Virus record (IMG/VR): IMGVR_UViG_3300030109_002855
Location: 29,241 to 71,554 of that record
Direction: 5' to 3' (one strand)
DNA: 42,314 nucleotides
DNA from: a virus
Shown: positions 22,741 to 29,515 of the stretch, one piece after another
Layout: every line of letters starts with the position of its first letter
How positions within the stretch are numbered: the stretch's first letter is position 1
The notes under the pieces: generated by a model
What the model saw: the letters and a program-made list of their open reading frames with translations, nothing else
Told to the model about the DNA's origin: nothing
Databases searched by the model: none
Position numbers and translations under genes: made by a program

Positions 22741-23117
22741 AAATGCAAGATAGAGTGGAACAAATATTAAGTTCTAAGAATTGGACTTTTGCAGATTTGA
22801 CTAACATGAGTCAATTGGTAAAAGATTTTTCAGAAGATATATATGGTCAATTAGATGCTAAAGAAAAACTAACTATTGTATGGGAAAAAGACATAACTGA
22901 TATACAATCGTTTGGAAGTTTTTTTCAGAACCTAGTAATAGAAGAAATACAAATACAAGTAGCAAGTACATTGCAAGAACAATTACTTAAAGCAAATGTA
23001 AACTTTAGTAATAATAAAAATAAGGAGGAAATTGGAAATGAAATACCCGAAGGAAGTATGGGCGGGAAGCCATCTGAAAAACGCAAGACAGATGAAGCGG
23101 CACATAGTGAAGAATAA
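22737..23117 (+). CDS. Helical hypothetical protein overlapping the primase gene (126 aa)
   Basis: The protein is mostly amphipathic helix (QDRVEQILSSKNW, TNMSQLVKDFSEDIYGQL, VIEEIQIQVASTLQEQLL) and has an acidic, low-complexity tail (EGSMGGKPSEKRKTDEAAHS). Its last about 80 nt are read in another frame as the start of the primase. The tail sequence may therefore be constrained by the primase frame. No family is recognised. Confidence 0.6.
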   Translation: MKMQDRVEQILSSKNWTFADLTNMSQLVKDFSEDIYGQLDAKEKLTIVWEKDITDIQSFGSFFQNLVIEEIQIQVASTLQEQLLKANVNFSNNKNKEEIGNEIPEGSMGGKPSEKRKTDEAAHSEE

Positions 23118-24066
23118 AAATGAAATGATAGAGTGGATTAATCAGTATAATGGTAAGATGAATTGCTATTATACTATCTACGATTTTACGTTCTTTTCTG
23201 AAAAGGAAAAGATAGAATCTTCTGTAATCAAAGATAGAGCATTTTTAGATTTAGATGCTCATGGAGATATGCCCCTCAGTAGAGCATACTTCGATTTACA
23301 ACTCTTAGCAAGAAAGTTTTTAAAACAAGATATATTATTTCAAATGTATTTTAGTGGTAAAGGGTTTCATGTTATTGTACACGGTGAGATTGCTAATGAT
23401 ATAAGACAAATCCAATCTTGGTATAGACAAACTAAGAATCATGATGGATTTGTTTTAGAGTCTTTAGATGATAGCGGAATACAAACTAACAGATTAAGGA
23501 GAATACCAAATACAGTTAACTTGAGTAGTAGTGATGAGAATGGTGAGCCGTATTTCTGTATTCCTATCTTAAAAGAGGATTTAGATAGACCGTTAGAGTA
23601 TATTACTGAATTAGCAAAAAAGCCTAGATACATCCAAAGTAAATACGGACACAAACTAACAAAGTGGCCTGATGTTAAACCATTTGAAATGTCCGATATA
23701 GAAGTTGAAGCAGTTAGACCAATTGGTAATTTACCAATATTACCTTGTTTACACAATGCTATAATGGTTCAAAATCCGGGGCATTACGCTAGAGTATATC
23801 TAGTTCAATGGTATAGGGACATACTAACTATGGGAAATAAGAATCTTTCTTTAGATGATAAAAAAAGAGTAGCGAAAACTATTATGGATGAACTAACTAA
23901 AATAGCAGAAAAAGATGATATATGGTTAGATTGGAATGCTAATAAGACTAAAAACTATGTATGGGGTATAGTAAATAAAGGGTACAATGCACCTAGTTGT
24001 TATAATGTACTAATCCCTGACGGTTATTGTATCGGCAAATGTTGGAGGTATCACGATGTCAACTGA
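23038..24066 (+). CDS. priS: Archaeal-type primase: PriS-like catalytic domain fused to PriL-like Fe-S domain
   Basis: Primase makes the RNA/DNA primers for the polymerase. The AEP catalytic core has the metal-binding acidic pair FLDLDAHG (D71, D73) and SGKGFH (106-111), then NRLRRIPNTVN as in the third motif. The C-terminal third has PriL-type Cys spacing: C237, then C321, C331 and C335 (LPCLHN; APSCYN; GYCIGKCWRY), with GHYARVYLVQWYRD as in PriL. This suggests a one-chain PriS-PriL fusion with a 4Fe-4S cluster. ATG 23038 is supported by GGAGG 9 nt upstream and lies inside the previous gene. Confidence 0.87.
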   Translation: MKYPKEVWAGSHLKNARQMKRHIVKNKNEMIEWINQYNGKMNCYYTIYDFTFFSEKEKIESSVIKDRAFLDLDAHGDMPLSRAYFDLQLLARKFLKQDILFQMYFSGKGFHVIVHGEIANDIRQIQSWYRQTKNHDGFVLESLDDSGIQTNRLRRIPNTVNLSSSDENGEPYFCIPILKEDLDRPLEYITELAKKPRYIQSKYGHKLTKWPDVKPFEMSDIEVEAVRPIGNLPILPCLHNAIMVQNPGHYARVYLVQWYRDILTMGNKNLSLDDKKRVAKTIMDELTKIAEKDDIWLDWNANKTKNYVWGIVNKGYNAPSCYNVLIPDGYCIGKCWRYHDVN

Positions 24067-24178
24067 TGAAAGAATAAATAGAATATGGAAACTAGATGAA
24101 AATGGTGGAATATCAGAAGAGTATCTTAAGGAAATAAAAAAGATTCAGAAATCAATAGGTGCGGAGGAAGAGGAATGA
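24056..24178 (+). CDS. Small DERIxxIW protein (40 aa), copy 2
   Basis: ATG 24056 overlaps the primase end, and the stop overlaps the nuclease ATG (24175). The sequence starts MSTDERINRIWKLDENGG, followed by a helix with an acidic end (EYLKEIKKIQKSIGAEEEE). The start matches the 34-aa protein at 21980, with DERI and IW conserved. There is a GGAGG upstream. Confidence 0.5.
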   Translation: MSTDERINRIWKLDENGGISEEYLKEIKKIQKSIGAEEEE

Positions 24179-24867
24179 AATTGATAATTGATAGTAGAGA
24201 AAATTCTTCTTTAACTGAGTGTGTTGAAATAGAAGCACTTGGACTTAAGATTGATACTCAAAAAGAGTGGTTAGAAATAGGAGATTATGTCTTTGATGAT
24301 GTTTGTTTTGAAGCAAAATCTTCATTTGATTTCTTACAGTCTGTAATAAATAAAAGAATTTGGAGTCAAATTGACAACATGGATAGGGCATTTGAAAATA
24401 ATAATGTGATTATTTATGGAAGTCTTGACAAGGCTATCAAAGAATATCGTAAAAGAGTAACCGATGGTACTTATGGAAGACCTAGTTTTTTACATAACAA
24501 GTTCATGGGTGCAATAGGTAAAATAATATTAGATACTGATTGTAATATTATATTAGTAGATAACGAAAAAATGGCGGCTAAAGTTATATGTGCTGTATGC
24601 AAAATGAAGCCAATTGATAGGTCTGTATATCAGCCTAGAATAATAAAACAAAAGAAAATCAGCACAGCAGATTTGCGTATAGACGTATTGATGACTATAA
24701 AAGGTATCAGTGAAACAAAAGCACAAATGTTAATTGATGAATATGGTTCAATAATGGAGATAGGTGAATCAACTATCAAAGAAATATCTATGATAGATGG
24801 TTTTGGTAGTACATTAGCAAGAAGAGTAATAGACACTCTTAACTCTGAAGAAAAACAGGTGATATAA
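24175..24867 (+). CDS. XPF/ERCC4-family nuclease with HhH domain (Hef-like)
   Basis: XPF-type nucleases cut branched DNA. The active site is present: D6, R8, E9 in IDSREN, GDY at 36-38, and EAKSSFD with E46, K48 and D52 in place of the usual ERKxxxD. A helix-hairpin-helix DNA-binding domain follows (IKGISETKAQMLIDEYGSI, IDGFGSTLARRVIDTL). The length (230 aa) is that of the nuclease-plus-HhH part of archaeal Hef/XPF without the helicase. It starts in the upstream stop. It probably removes recombination or replication intermediates. Confidence 0.9.
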   Translation: MKLIIDSRENSSLTECVEIEALGLKIDTQKEWLEIGDYVFDDVCFEAKSSFDFLQSVINKRIWSQIDNMDRAFENNNVIIYGSLDKAIKEYRKRVTDGTYGRPSFLHNKFMGAIGKIILDTDCNIILVDNEKMAAKVICAVCKMKPIDRSVYQPRIIKQKKISTADLRIDVLMTIKGISETKAQMLIDEYGSIMEIGESTIKEISMIDGFGSTLARRVIDTLNSEEKQVI

Positions 24868-24869
24868 AA

Positions 24870-26342
24870 ATGGAAAATGTAAAGAATATGAAAATAGAAA
24901 ATGAAGAAGATAGTGTGTATTATGGTTTTATTGAAGACGATAATATGGATAGGAGTGAAAGCCATAGGGTTAGATTACCTACGTTTATACAAGAATATGT
25001 AGCAAATGCAGTTCAAGTATCAAAGTATAATAATATCCCTGCTGCACTTACTGCATTTAATTTATTAGGACAATTATGTAAAGATAAGGTGGTGATAGTT
25101 AGAGGTCAAGGCAGAGAAGATACTAGAGTTCCAGTATTGTGGTTACAAACTTCAGGTACAGGTAAGTCTGAAATGTACAATTTCTATGGGCCTATATCTA
25201 GAAAAACCTTTGAGATTTTAAATGAAAAGCATGGTACTAATTTTACTATTTTTGATGTAACAGAAACAACAGATGCAGCATTAATAGGTTCTATGAAACA
25301 AGAACAAGAAATTGTTGAAGATGAAGATGGTAATACTCGTACTGTCTATGTAGATGTTCAGACTAAAGGTGCATTTGAAGGAGATGGCCTTATTGTTTAT
25401 GATGAGTTTGAGTATTCAGGTGTCTTTAAACAGTCTCAACATAAAGAGAATATTATTTTATATTTGAATAAGTTGATGAACAGTATTCACGGTGAAAACT
25501 ACATAATTAAAAAGAAATTAAAAGATGGTGATGAAAATATTATTTGTGATAGTAAGCGTTCTCCTTATGCTACTTCTTATATTCCTAAAGGGTTGACAAC
25601 AGTTATTGCGGAAAAAGGAGTACTACAAAGAATGTTAATATTCATTTGGGAAGTACCACCTGAAATACAAGATGAAATAAGGAAATCAGTAATAATGGAA
25701 GTAGGTAAAGAAGTTAATAGGATTGCACCTGTTAACAAGTTTGCAAATGGGTTTGTTAAAATTTATGAAACTTTAGATGAAAGATTTAAAGAAGTAAATG
25801 AAAATCCTAAAGAAGTTGTTAGTATTTCGGAAGATTATACTGATGCATTAATGCGTGAATATGAAAACATGAAAGCATATGTGGCAGATAGTAGACCTGA
25901 AGTATTTGAAATTGCAAATAATTTTATCACTAGAATGAACAACCAAATAATTAGAATGTCAGTATTATGCTGTATAGCAGAAGCCCCAAGTATTAGTGAT
26001 AAATCTAAAAGGTATATTGTGAATAGTAACCACGTTTTACAAGCATCTTCATTAGTCCGTCAATGTTATAAGAGTCTCGTATCGTGGTTAGATGTAGCCC
26101 TAAAGGTGCAAAAGGAGACTCTGCAAGAAAGAGCCAATATCGGTGCGTTCAAAGAATCGTATTTAGAACTAAAAGATAGTGACGGTTGGGTAAATAAAAC
26201 AATGCTACTAGCGGAAGTACGTGTAAAAACAAGAAAAGGTAGTAGCACAATTTACAAATGGTGGAGAAAAATTGAAGATAATTTTGAAGAGAACCGAGTG
26301 CATAAGAAAGTCTACGTTAAACTAAAGGAGGAAAAGAAATGA
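24870..26342 (+). CDS. P-loop ATPase, candidate replicative helicase (MCM- or DUF3987-like)
   Basis: The 490-aa protein has Walker A TSGTGKS (94-100), Walker B LIVYDEFE (174-181) and an Arg-finger-like region (IAEKGVLQRMLIF, at about 250). The N-terminal 80 residues and the C-terminal about 150 residues are helical; the C-terminus (ETLQERANIGAFKESYLELK, then a helix-rich WWRKIEDNFEENR end) looks like a winged helix. It is the only large helicase-like ATPase in the replication block, next to primase and nucleases, so a replicative helicase role fits. I cannot separate MCM-like from the DUF3987/phage primase-helicase families by eye. Confidence 0.65.
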   Translation: MENVKNMKIENEEDSVYYGFIEDDNMDRSESHRVRLPTFIQEYVANAVQVSKYNNIPAALTAFNLLGQLCKDKVVIVRGQGREDTRVPVLWLQTSGTGKSEMYNFYGPISRKTFEILNEKHGTNFTIFDVTETTDAALIGSMKQEQEIVEDEDGNTRTVYVDVQTKGAFEGDGLIVYDEFEYSGVFKQSQHKENIILYLNKLMNSIHGENYIIKKKLKDGDENIICDSKRSPYATSYIPKGLTTVIAEKGVLQRMLIFIWEVPPEIQDEIRKSVIMEVGKEVNRIAPVNKFANGFVKIYETLDERFKEVNENPKEVVSISEDYTDALMREYENMKAYVADSRPEVFEIANNFITRMNNQIIRMSVLCCIAEAPSISDKSKRYIVNSNHVLQASSLVRQCYKSLVSWLDVALKVQKETLQERANIGAFKESYLELKDSDGWVNKTMLLAEVRVKTRKGSSTIYKWWRKIEDNFEENRVHKKVYVKLKEEKK

Positions 26343-26617
26343 AAACAATGAAAGAAATAAAAGAATTTACCTTTGAGGATTTAGAACTATACTATTTCCT
26401 ACAAAAGTCATTTAATGAATTGAAAAAATTTGTTGATTTAATTAAAGGTAGAGATAAAGATAGTGAGGAGTATTTGTATGGTAGGTATTATTTAATGCCT
26501 CACAGCGAAAGAAAGGTTGTAGATGGTGTAATCAGTCGTGCTAAAAAATGTACTCATCATGACAATGTTTATGCAGCAATGTCCGTTCTAAGTGATGCGA
26601 TACACTCAACGGAGTAA
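26339..26617 (+). CDS. Small hypothetical protein (92 aa)
   Basis: It starts in the helicase stop after GGAGGAAAAG. It is helical with an acidic/basic mix and a histidine pair near the end (KKCTHHDNVYAAMSVLSDA). It is not recognised. Confidence 0.6.
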   Translation: MKTMKEIKEFTFEDLELYYFLQKSFNELKKFVDLIKGRDKDSEEYLYGRYYLMPHSERKVVDGVISRAKKCTHHDNVYAAMSVLSDAIHSTE

Positions 26618-26627
26618 GTGAAAAACT

Positions 26628-26867
26628 ATGCGAAAATATGAAACCCAATACATTATATTTGATGTAAAGGATGGCCCTAAAACTATAACTGAGTCAATCA
26701 ATACTCTAGGAAAAGAAGGTTGGTGGCCTAGTTCGATGCTACCTGTTGGAGGTAGTAAACTATGTCTTTGGCTTACAAAAGATATATCATCTAAATCTCC
26801 TGACCCCGCAGAAGCGGAAAAGAGTAGACTATCTGAATTATGGTCTGATATTACAGGTGATGATTGA
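26628..26867 (+). CDS. Small hypothetical protein (79 aa)
   Basis: Strand-helix-strand at the N-terminus (YETQYIIFDVK, TITESINTLGKEGWWPSSML) followed by a helical, acidic end. The TESIN.LGkeGW..ss element resembles the small DUF4177-like fold, in which a helix and Gly-Trp turn precede a last strand; that is a tentative likeness. The stop overlaps the exonuclease start. Confidence 0.55.
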   Translation: MRKYETQYIIFDVKDGPKTITESINTLGKEGWWPSSMLPVGGSKLCLWLTKDISSKSPDPAEAEKSRLSELWSDITGDD

Positions 26868-27460
26868 TGAGTGTTCTAGCATTAGACATAGAAACTAAAA
26901 ACTTATCTCATGAAATCGGTGGTTGGCATAATACTCATATGTTTAAAGTGTCAACAATTTGTACATGGGATGGAGATATAGGAACAATTTATATTGATAA
27001 AGCAGTAGATGATTTAAAAAAATCTAATGTACAAATTAAACCAATATCACAACTAAAGTTTGATTTAGATGACCATTTTGAAAAGGGTGGAACTTTATTA
27101 GGACACAATATTGTAGGATTTGATTTAAAAGTCTTAAAGGATGCTTTAGATATTTACTGCATTAAAAAATATTTAGATAATAAAGCATACATAGATACTA
27201 GTCTTTATCTTCAAAAAGAATATGGTGAAAGAATTAGATTAGATAATTTAGCACAAAATACATTAGGCTCGGAAAAACTAATGGATAGTGCTGATGCACC
27301 CGCAGTTTGGAAAGCAGGTAGATATTCGGAGGTTGCAGAATATTGTTTAAAGGATTGTGAGTTGGTGTATGACTTATGGAAGTATGGTCAAAAAGAAGGT
27401 GTAGTTAAATGTCTATCCTTCAACAAAGAAGAAATAATTGATTTAAAAGTGAGGTGGTAA
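26867..27460 (+). CDS. DnaQ-like 3'-5' exonuclease
   Basis: The 197-aa protein has all RNase H-fold exonuclease motifs: Exo I D7/E9 (ALDIETK), Exo II N81/D86 (GHNIVGFDLK) and Exo III Y159/D163 (YCLKDC). This is the DEDDy type also used as a separate proofreading or RNA/DNA trimming exonuclease. Start ATG 26867 shares bases with the previous stop (TGATG). As the polymerase already has its own Exo domain, this is a second exonuclease in the replication block. Confidence 0.85.
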   Translation: MSVLALDIETKNLSHEIGGWHNTHMFKVSTICTWDGDIGTIYIDKAVDDLKKSNVQIKPISQLKFDLDDHFEKGGTLLGHNIVGFDLKVLKDALDIYCIKKYLDNKAYIDTSLYLQKEYGERIRLDNLAQNTLGSEKLMDSADAPAVWKAGRYSEVAEYCLKDCELVYDLWKYGQKEGVVKCLSFNKEEIIDLKVRW

Positions 27461-27462
27461 TT

Positions 27463-27618
27463 ATGGATACCGTAGAAATTATGGTATGGATTATCTTCGT
27501 CGTAATAATTTCTTTATTATTTTTCGCAGCATTTGGAAATTCTAAATATTCAGAATCTTCAATAGAAGAATATATGCAGAAATTAATTGACGAGGAAAAA
27601 CGTAATGACTCTCCGTGA
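27463..27618 (+). CDS. Small membrane protein (51 aa)
   Basis: ATG 27463, two bases after the exonuclease stop; GAGGTGG is the ribosome site. Residues 8-25 (VWIIFVVIISLLFFAAF) form one transmembrane helix, followed by a charged tail (SSIEEYMQKLIDEEKRN). A single-pass, N-out/C-in layout is likely. Function unknown; holin-like size is noted but not enough to call it. Confidence 0.6.
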   Translation: MDTVEIMVWIIFVVIISLLFFAAFGNSKYSESSIEEYMQKLIDEEKRNDSP

Positions 27619-27754
27619 GCAATGTTTCTTGTGTGGTGAATATACCATACCAAAAAGAATACATGGTATATACATCGGCTCTGCATCATCAATTAAAATT
27701 TGGGAATGTAGAGAATGTAAAGCCTTGTGGTCGGAAAAAACTAAAATCGATTAG
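27605..27754 (+). CDS. Mini zinc-ribbon protein (49 aa), last + strand gene
   Basis: It starts inside the end of the membrane-protein gene. CFLCGEYT (C7, C10) and CRECKALW (C35, C38) form a clear zinc ribbon, with a beta turn GIYIGSAS between. It is the last gene before the T-rich terminator. Unknown function. Confidence 0.6.
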   Translation: MTLREQCFLCGEYTIPKRIHGIYIGSASSIKIWECRECKALWSEKTKID

Positions 27755-27812
27755 TTTATCCGGCTGCTTGGCTATTTTTTTTTAATTTTTTTTTAAAATT
27801 TTAAACTTTTTA
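27755..27812 (+). terminator. T-rich terminator ending the + strand gene block
   Basis: Right after the last stop there are two nine-T runs (27775-27783 and 27786-27794), then further short T/A runs. Archaeal RNA polymerase stops at such T runs without needing a hairpin. A GC-rich element (CCGGCTGCTTGGC) precedes the runs but does not form a good stem. Confidence 0.65.
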
Positions 27813-27965
27813 ATGAATATTTTTATTCTGTTCTAAACTTTCTCGATATAAAGTTTCTACAAGATAAATAATTTGAATACCCATAATAACAAAAAATGTA
27901 TTTACATAATACATAGACAATTCTATATCATATGGTTGAGATAAAATGTGTTCTAATGTTACCAT
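27810..27965 (-). CDS. Small minus-strand membrane protein (51 aa)
   Basis: This minus-strand frame (ATG at 27965, TAA at 27812) lies in the convergent gap. The protein (MVTLEHILSQPYDIELSMYY, then a hydrophobic VNTFFVIMGIQIIYLV and a charged end) has one membrane helix. A GGGG-AAAG sequence is about 8 nt upstream of the ATG. It would be the last gene of the tail module. The AT-rich sequence and small size keep confidence moderate. Confidence 0.45.
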   Translation of the reverse strand: MVTLEHILSQPYDIELSMYYVNTFFVIMGIQIIYLVETLYRESLEQNKNIH

Positions 27966-28021
27966 ATAACTTTCCCCAGTGTAGTTCTAACACTAGGTAG
28001 TTAATTTACATTGTGATTTTT

Positions 28022-28327
28022 TTAGCAATCTACACCGCTAGTAAAACCATCTTTGGTTTTTAAATCTTCATAACATTGTTTAATTATATTGTATTGAGTT
28101 TTAGTAGCAGATTCACTCATCAAAAATCTACCATTGAAACCACCAACAGGAGATGCATTGTCAGCATATGCTTCTGCGTTTGCATATATTTTACCATTGT
28201 ATTCAATAGGGAATGTTTTATTTCCTTCTTCATCTACTTCTTTATTACATCTAGTATCGAATATCACACATATTGCATCCCTACATAATATCCCAAAGTT
28301 TGTATTATAATCAATCTCTAAAGCCAT
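28022..28327 (-). CDS. Hypothetical protein at the end of the tail module (101 aa)
   Basis: The start at 28327 (MALEIDYNTN) is chosen because GGAG lies 8 nt upstream; upstream codons overlap the previous gene. It has four Cys, including a pair of sites in ILCRDAICVIFDTRC, and a C-terminal VDC end. It is alpha/beta with YNGKIYANAEAYADNASPVG. Not recognised; position suggests a tail-tip or accessory protein. Confidence 0.62.
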   Translation of the reverse strand: MALEIDYNTNFGILCRDAICVIFDTRCNKEVDEEGNKTFPIEYNGKIYANAEAYADNASPVGGFNGRFLMSESATKTQYNIIKQCYEDLKTKDGFTSGVDC

Positions 28328-28359
28328 CTCAATTTCTCCGTGTTCTTTCTTTTTTATAA

Positions 28360-28923
28360 TTATTGGGGTTGGGGTATAGATTCCCAATTACCCATTGTTG
28401 TAACATAATCTCCATATTTTTCATACATTAAGTCTTTGTATTGTCTTATGTTCATTGGGTTATCTACTAACCAAGTATCAAACCAACCATAATCCCAATG
28501 ACTATCTTCGGGTATTTCCCACGTTTCTATATCTGCTGTAATTAAAGTAAAGGTTTCATCTTTAGCACAATGTTCCCAAACTAAATCTATTACATCTTGA
28601 CTGTTTTCTATTATAGTTACAGATGTTACATTAGGATTATCAATTAATTTTTGATGCACCATTCCTATACCTAATCCACCTATCAATACATCTCCTGTTG
28701 CATTATCCCAAAGTTGTTGGTGTTCTCTATATTCAGCGTAAGAATCTTGCATTATAGGCCAAGGGCAACTTTCTTTGGTTAATACGGTATATTCTTCTGC
28801 GGTTTCATTCTTCATCATCAAATATCTTTCCCAATTATAATCAGTAGTTTGACCGTTAAAATGTCTAATCGCAAAGTCTCCCGAAGTTCCTTCCGGTATT
28901 ATTACACGTTGTCTTGTTGCCAT
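28360..28923 (-). CDS. Rossmann-fold SAM methyltransferase-like protein in the tail module
   Basis: The protein (187 aa from ATG 28923; GTG at 28932 is an alternative start) has a SAM-binding core: DVLIGGLGIGMVHQKL (motif I, glycine-rich), then VTSVTIIENSQDVIDL (acidic residue at the end of strand 2) and LITADIETWEIPEDSHWDYGWFDTWL (motifs for SAM and catalysis). This matches spermidine-synthase-like/class I methyltransferases. It lacks an obvious target domain. Among virion genes it may methylate a tail protein or a surface polymer; this is inferred from the neighbourhood. Confidence 0.7.
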   Translation of the reverse strand: MATRQRVIIPEGTSGDFAIRHFNGQTTDYNWERYLMMKNETAEEYTVLTKESCPWPIMQDSYAEYREHQQLWDNATGDVLIGGLGIGMVHQKLIDNPNVTSVTIIENSQDVIDLVWEHCAKDETFTLITADIETWEIPEDSHWDYGWFDTWLVDNPMNIRQYKDLMYEKYGDYVTTMGNWESIPQPQ

Positions 28924-28931
28924 ATTAATCA

Positions 28932-29510
28932 CTATTGGTTAACAAAATCAAACACCATACTAAGGCTATTTGCTGCTGTACTACCTGCTGAATTAGTAGC
29001 AGTACCCGCTAATCCTATTATTATTTCATCACCTGCTGATGGATAGGTTACACCACCTCTACCACCACCAAAGGATATAACTAAATCTCTATTAAGACTA
29101 CCTGAATCTAATCTTGCGTTTTGGTCGGTTGTTATTGTTCCTGTTAATGCTGCACTTGAGCCTGTTAAAGATTGAGATACAATTGATAATTGCCATGAAA
29201 ATGATGTAGCGCCTGTGGCTCTAAGATACGCGCCAAACTCGGTAGTATAACCACTATCACATCCTTCAAAATGAGCAGCGTAGCCATCTACAATTACGCT
29301 AACTGTAACTCTATCATTTACACCATCACTATTAGTATCGGTAGTAAATGCACCATCAAAAGTACCTTCTGTAAAACTGCAATTATTTACATTTGAAACA
29401 AAAGCATTGTTATGATTTCCACTTGAAGTTGTAGCAATAGAAACACCTGTTGGTGCTGAACCTGCTTGTGCTGCTTGTGCAACAACTCCAACTACACCAA
29501 TAAAACTCAT
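28932..29510 (-). CDS. Virion protein, beta-rich, hydrophobic N-terminus (192 aa)
   Basis: ATG 29510 is preferred (AGGTTAATTC upstream). The N-terminus (MSFIGVVGVVAQAAQAGSAP) resembles a signal-like or membrane-inserting segment. The remainder is Thr/Ser/Gly-rich beta sheet with repeated short strands, for example ATSFSWQLSIVSQSLTGSSA and NRDLVISFGGGRGGVTYPSA, typical of virion surface proteins. It lies directly after the giant fibre gene. Attachment or fibre-tip role is inferred. Confidence 0.6.
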   Translation of the reverse strand: MSFIGVVGVVAQAAQAGSAPTGVSIATTSSGNHNNAFVSNVNNCSFTEGTFDGAFTTDTNSDGVNDRVTVSVIVDGYAAHFEGCDSGYTTEFGAYLRATGATSFSWQLSIVSQSLTGSSAALTGTITTDQNARLDSGSLNRDLVISFGGGRGGVTYPSAGDEIIIGLAGTATNSAGSTAANSLSMVFDFVNQ

Positions 29511-29515
29511 TTGAA

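Noticed and set aside
27463-27618. Holin assignment for the 51-aa membrane protein
   Set aside because: One transmembrane helix and size alone are not enough; no lysis partner was seen in the window.
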